NCBI RefSeq assembly: GCF_017349315.1
Contig: NZ_JAFMPP010000011.1
Location: forward strand, 1 to 64,000
DNA: 64,000 nt
Reading direction: 5' to 3'
Source: Jiella flava
Lineage (GTDB): Bacteria; Pseudomonadota; Alphaproteobacteria; Rhizobiales; Rhizobiaceae
Shown here: piece by piece, positions 60,307 through 64,000 of the stretch
How positions within the stretch are numbered: position 1 is the stretch's first letter
Layout: every line of letters begins with the position of its first letter
Program-made: the position numbers and the translations under genes
Notes under the pieces: model-generated
Seen by the model: the letters and a program-made list of their open reading frames with translations, nothing else
Told to the model about the DNA's origin: nothing
Databases searched by the model: none

Positions 60307-61116
60307 ATGAGCACCGAGGAAAGGTCGACGCTGGTGGCCGGAGCGCCGGCCGCGACCGCTGACACGAGCGAGCCGGCGGGAAGCCCGATGAGCCCGGCGC
60401 GTTTTCGCGTCGCGCTCGCTCTCTGCCTCCTCGGCATCGCCATCTTGTTCGGGCTCGGAACCTGGCAGGTCGAACGACTGCATTGGAAAGAAGGGCTGCT
60501 CGCCGAGATCGACCACCGGATCCATGCCCCGCCCGTTGACCTTGAGACGCTGCTTGCGCGCTCCGAGGCCGGCCAGTCGATCGAATATACGCCGGTATAC
60601 GTCACCGGCCGCTTTCTCAACGGTGCGGAGCGCTATTTCCTCTCGACCTTCGAGGGCCAGGCGGGCTGGAACGTCTATACGCCGCTGCTGCTCGCAAATG
60701 GCGATCTGATCTTCGTCAATCGCGGCTTCGTGCCCTACGAACTGCGCGATCCGGCCCGGCGCCGCGCCGGCCAGCCGACCGGCACGGTGACCGTGACCGG
60801 TCTTGCCCGCGTGCCGCCGACGGTGAAGCCTGGCTATTTCACCCCAAACAACGAGCCGAACAAGCGCCTGTTCTTCTGGCGGGATCTGGCGGCGATGGCC
60901 GGCGGTCTGGCTCTTAACGGCAACGCCAGGCTGTTGCCCTTCATCGTCGATGCCGGGCCGGGCCGGGCCAAGGGCGGCTGGCCGGTCGGCGGCACCACCA
61001 TCGTTTCGCTGCCCAACGATCACCTGCAATATGCCATCACCTGGTACGGCATCGGCGTTGTTCTCGTCGTCATGACCGGGTCGATGGTGATGCGGCGATA
61101 TCGCCGCCGCGCTTGA
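60307..61116 (+). CDS. SURF1-family oxidase assembly protein
   Basis: This 269-residue protein has the SURF1 topology: a membrane helix at each end (about 36-56 and 245-262) around a periplasmic domain. The FGLGTWQVERLHWKEGLLA and EYTPVYVTGRFL segments are typical, as is NDHLQYAITWYGIG near the C-terminus. SURF1 helps supply haem A to subunit I. It starts one base after the DUF983 stop and ends the oxidase operon. Confidence 0.94.
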   Translation: MSTEERSTLVAGAPAATADTSEPAGSPMSPARFRVALALCLLGIAILFGLGTWQVERLHWKEGLLAEIDHRIHAPPVDLETLLARSEAGQSIEYTPVYVTGRFLNGAERYFLSTFEGQAGWNVYTPLLLANGDLIFVNRGFVPYELRDPARRRAGQPTGTVTVTGLARVPPTVKPGYFTPNNEPNKRLFFWRDLAAMAGGLALNGNARLLPFIVDAGPGRAKGGWPVGGTTIVSLPNDHLQYAITWYGIGVVLVVMTGSMVMRRYRRRA

Positions 61117-61183
61117 CAGAGCCGGGGCGGATGCCTTCATTCGGCGCACGATTCCGACGCGCTCCGGCCCGTCCCGGCCGCGT

Positions 61184-61280
61184 GCATCGGCCCGAAGATC
61201 GGGATCGATCTTCGGCAGAGCATGGGGCTCGGAATCGATGAGTGAGAGCGGTCTGTGTGCCTGCGTCCGGGCGCAGGGCG
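61184..61280 (-). repeat. Intergenic mosaic repeat, diverged copy D in reverse
   Basis: Read on the minus strand this region follows the order of copies A and B: a GCGTCC hairpin, a GAGAGC-like part, an ATCGATTCCGA-like part and an end matching GGGCCGATGC. Many positions differ, so it is an older copy. It lies between the SURF1 gene and ispH. Confidence 0.65.
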
Positions 61281-61287
61281 CTTTTTT
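61260..61287 (+). terminator. Intrinsic terminator before ispH
   Basis: CCTGCG (61260-61265) pairs with CGCAGG (61272-61277) around TCCGGG, followed closely by six T residues at 61282-61287. It overlaps the mosaic repeat and lies 144 bp after SURF1, so it probably ends the oxidase operon. Confidence 0.65.
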
Positions 61288-61304
61288 GAGCCCGAGGAGA
61301 TTTC

Positions 61305-62312
61305 GTGTCCGCCATCGCTTCCAAGCCGACGCTGACATTGCGCCTCTGCGACCCGCGCGGCTTTTGCGCCGGCGTCGACCGGGCGATCCAGATCGTCGTT
61401 CTGGCGCTGAAGAAATACGGCGCGCCGGTCTATGTCCGGCACGAGATCGTTCACAATCGCTACGTCGTCGATGGTCTGCGCGACATGGGCGCGGTGTTCG
61501 TCAAGGAGCTCGATGAGATTCCCGATGACGGCCAGCCGGTGGTGTTTTCCGCCCATGGCGTGCCGAAGTCGGTGCCGGCGGCGGCGGCCGAGCGCGCGAT
61601 GCTCTATCTCGACGCCACCTGCCCGCTGGTCTCGAAGGTCCACAAGCAGGCGATCCTGCACGTCAAGCGCGGCCGCCACGTCATCCTGATCGGTCATCGC
61701 GGCCATCCGGAGGTGATCGGCACCATGGGCCAGCTGCAACCTGGAACGGTCAGCCTGATCGAGACGGTGGACGACGTTGCCGCCTTCGATCCGGCCGATC
61801 CGGCCGCCCTCGGCTTCGTGACCCAGACCACCCTGTCGCTTGATGACACCGCCGCCATCGTCGCCGCCCTTCAGGCCAAGTTTCCTCAGATGGTGGCGCC
61901 GTCGTCGGAATCGATCTGCTACGCCACCACCAACCGCCAGGAGGCGGTCAAGGCGTCGGCGCCAGGCAGCGATCTGTTCCTGATCGTCGGCGCGCCGAAT
62001 TCCTCCAATTCCAAGCGTCTCGTCGAAGTTGCCGAGCGGGCCGGCTCGACCCGCGGCGTGCTCGTCCAGGGCCCGCAGGACATTCCCTTCGACGTGCTCG
62101 GAACTAAAGATTGCGTGGTCGGCATGTCGGCCGGTGCCTCGGCGCCGGAGGTGCTGGTCGATGCGATCATCACGGCCCTGAAAGAGCGGTTCACGGTCTC
62201 GATCGAACTCGTCCAGACCGCTGAAGAAAACGAGAATTTTCCCGTTATGCGCACTTTGCGCGACGTTCCTCTGACGGGCGCCGACATGGCCTTCGTCAAT
62301 GGTGAAGGCTGA
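61305..62312 (+). CDS. ispH: 4-Hydroxy-3-methylbut-2-enyl diphosphate reductase
   Basis: This 335-residue iron-sulfur enzyme performs the last step of the MEP isoprenoid pathway. The cluster cysteines lie in [27 protein letters not shown] and [15 protein letters not shown]. Substrate-binding residues are in [10 protein letters not shown] and [11 protein letters not shown]. The start is a GTG at 61305, preceded by GAGGAG. It lies after the oxidase operon and 6 bp before thrB, an order common in alphaproteobacteria. Confidence 0.97.
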   Translation: MSAIASKPTLTLRLCDPRGFCAGVDRAIQIVVLALKKYGAPVYVRHEIVHNRYVVDGLRDMGAVFVKELDEIPDDGQPVVFSAHGVPKSVPAAAAERAMLYLDATCPLVSKVHKQAILHVKRGRHVILIGHRGHPEVIGTMGQLQPGTVSLIETVDDVAAFDPADPAALGFVTQTTLSLDDTAAIVAALQAKFPQMVAPSSESICYATTNRQEAVKASAPGSDLFLIVGAPNSSNSKRLVEVAERAGSTRGVLVQGPQDIPFDVLGTKDCVVGMSAGASAPEVLVDAIITALKERFTVSIELVQTAEENENFPVMRTLRDVPLTGADMAFVNGEG

Positions 62313-62318
62313 ACCCGC

Positions 62319-63308
62319 GTGGCCGTCTATACCGATGTGACCGAGCCGCAGCTTGCGGCCTTTCTCGCGCGCTACGATCTCGGCGCATTGTCAAGCTACA
62401 AGGGCATTGCGGAGGGGGTGGAGAACTCCAACTTCCTGTTACGCACCACCACCGGCACGTTCATTCTCACGCTCTATGAAAAGCGGGTCGATCGTGGTGA
62501 CCTGCCGTTCTTCGTCGGCCTGATGGAGCATCTGGCCGAACGCGGCCTGTCCTGCCCGCTGCCGGTCCATGATCGCGAGGGCAACACGCTCGGCGAATTG
62601 GCCGGGCGGCCGGCGGCGATCTTTACCTTTCTCGACGGGATGTGGACGCGGCGGCCGAGCCCGGAGAACTGCCGGGCGCTCGGCGGCGCGCTCGCCCGCA
62701 TGCACGAGGCGGCGGCGAGCTTTCCGCTCACCCGCCGCAACGGCCTTTCGCCGCAGGACTGGCGGCCGCTCTATGAAAGCTGCGGCGGCGGCGGCGATAC
62801 GGTCGAGCCGGGATTGTCGGCCGAGATCGAGGCGGACCTCGCCGATCTGGAAGCCCGCTGGCCGACCGACTTGCCGAGCGGGATCATCCATGCCGATCTC
62901 TTCCCCGACAACGTCTTCTTCCTGGCCGGCGAGCTGTCCGGCCTCATCGACTTCTATTTCGCCTGCACCGATCTGCTCGCCTACGACCTTGCGATCACGC
63001 TCTGTGCCTGGTGCTTCGAGCCCGACGGCAGCTACAACGTCACCAAGGGGCGGGCGCTGATCGCCGGTTATGCCGATGTCAGGCGGCTGCAGCCGGCGGA
63101 ATATCGCAGCCTGCCGCTTTTGTGCCGCGGCGCCTCGATGCGCTTCCTGCTGACGCGGCTTTACGACTGGCTGAATGTGCCGGACGATTCCTTCGTCACC
63201 AAGAAGGATCCGCGGGAATATCTGAAGAAGCTGCGCTTTCATCGCAGCATCCGCGACACGGCGGAATACGGTCTGGAAGCGGCCCGGGTGACGAAAGGAC
63301 GAGCATGA
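62319..63308 (+). CDS. thrB: Homoserine kinase (ThrB, aminoglycoside-kinase-like type)
   Basis: This 329-residue enzyme phosphorylates homoserine on the path to threonine. It is the protein-kinase-fold form found in alphaproteobacteria and pseudomonads, not the GHMP form. The [13 protein letters not shown] nucleotide loop, the catalytic [11 protein letters not shown] and the metal-binding [18 protein letters not shown] are present. The start is a GTG. It overlaps rnhA by 4 bp. Confidence 0.96.
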   Translation: MAVYTDVTEPQLAAFLARYDLGALSSYKGIAEGVENSNFLLRTTTGTFILTLYEKRVDRGDLPFFVGLMEHLAERGLSCPLPVHDREGNTLGELAGRPAAIFTFLDGMWTRRPSPENCRALGGALARMHEAAASFPLTRRNGLSPQDWRPLYESCGGGGDTVEPGLSAEIEADLADLEARWPTDLPSGIIHADLFPDNVFFLAGELSGLIDFYFACTDLLAYDLAITLCAWCFEPDGSYNVTKGRALIAGYADVRRLQPAEYRSLPLLCRGASMRFLLTRLYDWLNVPDDSFVTKKDPREYLKKLRFHRSIRDTAEYGLEAARVTKGRA

Positions 63309-63766
63309 GCGAGCGGGTCGAGATTTTCACCGACGGCGCCTGTTCCGGCAATCCGGGGCCGGGCGGTTGGGGAGCGATCCTGCGCTATCAGGGAAATGAG
63401 AAGGAGCTGGCCGGCGGCGAGGCCGACACCACCAACAACCGGATGGAGCTGACCGCCGCGATCAAGGCGCTGCAGGCCCTCAAACGCGCCTGCGCCGTCG
63501 ATCTTTATTCCGATTCCTCCTATTTGCGCGACGGCATCACCAAGTGGATCCATGGCTGGAAGCGCAAGGGCTGGAAGACCGCCGATGGCAAGCCGGTGAA
63601 GAATGCCGAGCTGTGGCAGGCCTTGGAGGCGGAAAAGGGCCGCCACGACGTCGCCTTCCACTGGGTGCGCGGTCATGCCGGCCATGAAGAGAACGAGCGC
63701 GCCGACGCGTTGGCCCGGGCGGGTATGGAGCCGTTCAAGAAAAACCGCGGCGCGCGAGCGGGGTGA
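63305..63766 (+). CDS. rnhA: Ribonuclease HI
   Basis: This 153-residue enzyme degrades the RNA strand of RNA-DNA hybrids. The catalytic residues are in [16 protein letters not shown] (D9), MELTAAI (E), YSDSSYL (D) and ERADALAR (D), with the conserved histidine in [10 protein letters not shown]. The length matches E. coli RNase HI. The ATG at 63305 overlaps the thrB stop. Confidence 0.97.
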   Translation: MSERVEIFTDGACSGNPGPGGWGAILRYQGNEKELAGGEADTTNNRMELTAAIKALQALKRACAVDLYSDSSYLRDGITKWIHGWKRKGWKTADGKPVKNAELWQALEAEKGRHDVAFHWVRGHAGHEENERADALARAGMEPFKKNRGARAG

Positions 63767-63769
63767 GCC

Positions 63770-64000
63770 ATGGTGCTGCCGACCGAAGACGATCTCAGCC
63801 CGGTCGCGCCGCCCGGTGATAAAGAAGCCGACCGCGAGGTCGCCAAGCTCACCGCGGCGTTCCTCAACGGTCTGGCGGTCGGCCTTGCCATCGTCGGCGG
63901 CGTCGCGCCGATCTTCAATTCCATGTACGCTGCTCGCAAATCGTCTTTCAGCTGGTGGCAGTTGGCCTCGATCAGCATCGTTTGCTTGATCGCATCCGCT
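63770..64000 (+). CDS. Membrane protein of unknown function, 5' part
   Basis: The window ends inside this frame after 77 codons without a stop. A charged N-terminus (MVLPTEDDLSPVAPPGDKEAD) is followed by a hydrophobic helix (FLNGLAVGLAIVGGVAPIF), a short loop, and a second helix beginning WWQLASISIVCLIASA. It starts 3 bp after rnhA and is probably co-transcribed with it. I do not recognise the family. Confidence 0.65.
   Translation, partial: MVLPTEDDLSPVAPPGDKEADREVAKLTAAFLNGLAVGLAIVGGVAPIFNSMYAARKSSFSWWQLASISIVCLIASA

Overview
The window looks like a chromosomal segment of a G+C-rich alphaproteobacterium, most likely of the order Hyphomicrobiales (Rhizobiales). The gene order supports this: mdh-sucC-sucD-sucA-sucB-lpdA, tldD-ialB-coxB-coxA-ctaB-(small ORF)-ctaG-coxC-DUF983-SURF1, ispH-thrB-rnhA, coaA-hisE-hisF, and dnaQ/secB/fxsA followed by a Tim44-like protein, mltA, Smr and an XRE regulator. 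An intergenic mosaic repeat of the kind common in rhizobial genomes recurs in several gaps. The family assignment is inference from protein families and synteny; there is no rRNA gene in the window. Almost all of it is ordinary core genome. The unusual parts are insertions, losses and altered residues inside that framework.

Layout. 1-0.13 kb: right end of an IS3-family element. 0.2-4.6 kb: cytochrome b561, a half-size EamA transporter, a two-component system, and an orphan NitT/TauT-type ABC ATPase whose permease appears lost. 4.8-6.1 kb: hslU without hslV. 6.7-8.0 kb: a LuxR-type regulator overlapping an AlkB-type dioxygenase. 8.1-11.6 kb: SbmA/BacA peptide transporter, coaA, hisE, hisF. 11.7-12.5 kb: a lower-GC DUF3800 gene followed by a 20-bp perfect palindrome. 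12.9-18.3 kb: dnaQ, a di-haem peroxidase and phosphoesterase pair, secB, fxsA. 18.5-21.3 kb: Tim44-like, mltA, Smr and XRE genes in tight coupling.

21.9-34.7 kb is the TCA-cycle block. It is interrupted twice. Between sucC and sucD lie an exported protein and an antitoxin/PIN-toxin pair whose toxin has lost one expected acidic residue. Between sucB and lpdA lie a HEAT-like/pentapeptide pair, a collapsed SDR gene and an exported protein. The E2 subunit carries two lipoyl domains.

34.9-43.2 kb: an RND efflux operon with a divergent TetR regulator and a clear operator-like palindrome, a short BLUF blue-light sensor, and a fused TRAP permease with its DUF1850 partner but no binding-protein gene. 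43.4-51.1 kb: tandem universal stress protein, exported protein, FtsI/PBP2-type transpeptidase, MerR regulator, a protein of unknown function, nucleoside hydrolase and a PAP2 acid phosphatase in AT-richer surroundings. 51.4-61.1 kb: tldD, ialB and the aa3-type cytochrome oxidase operon with its assembly factors. 61.3-64 kb: ispH, thrB, rnhA and the start of a membrane protein cut by the window edge.

I found no tRNA, rRNA, CRISPR array, prophage or large biosynthetic cluster. I do not see a complete new multi-gene system. The best leads are the interrupted sucCD locus, the LuxR-AlkB coupling, the BLUF protein with a changed tryptophan/methionine pair, and several unassigned palindromic sites.
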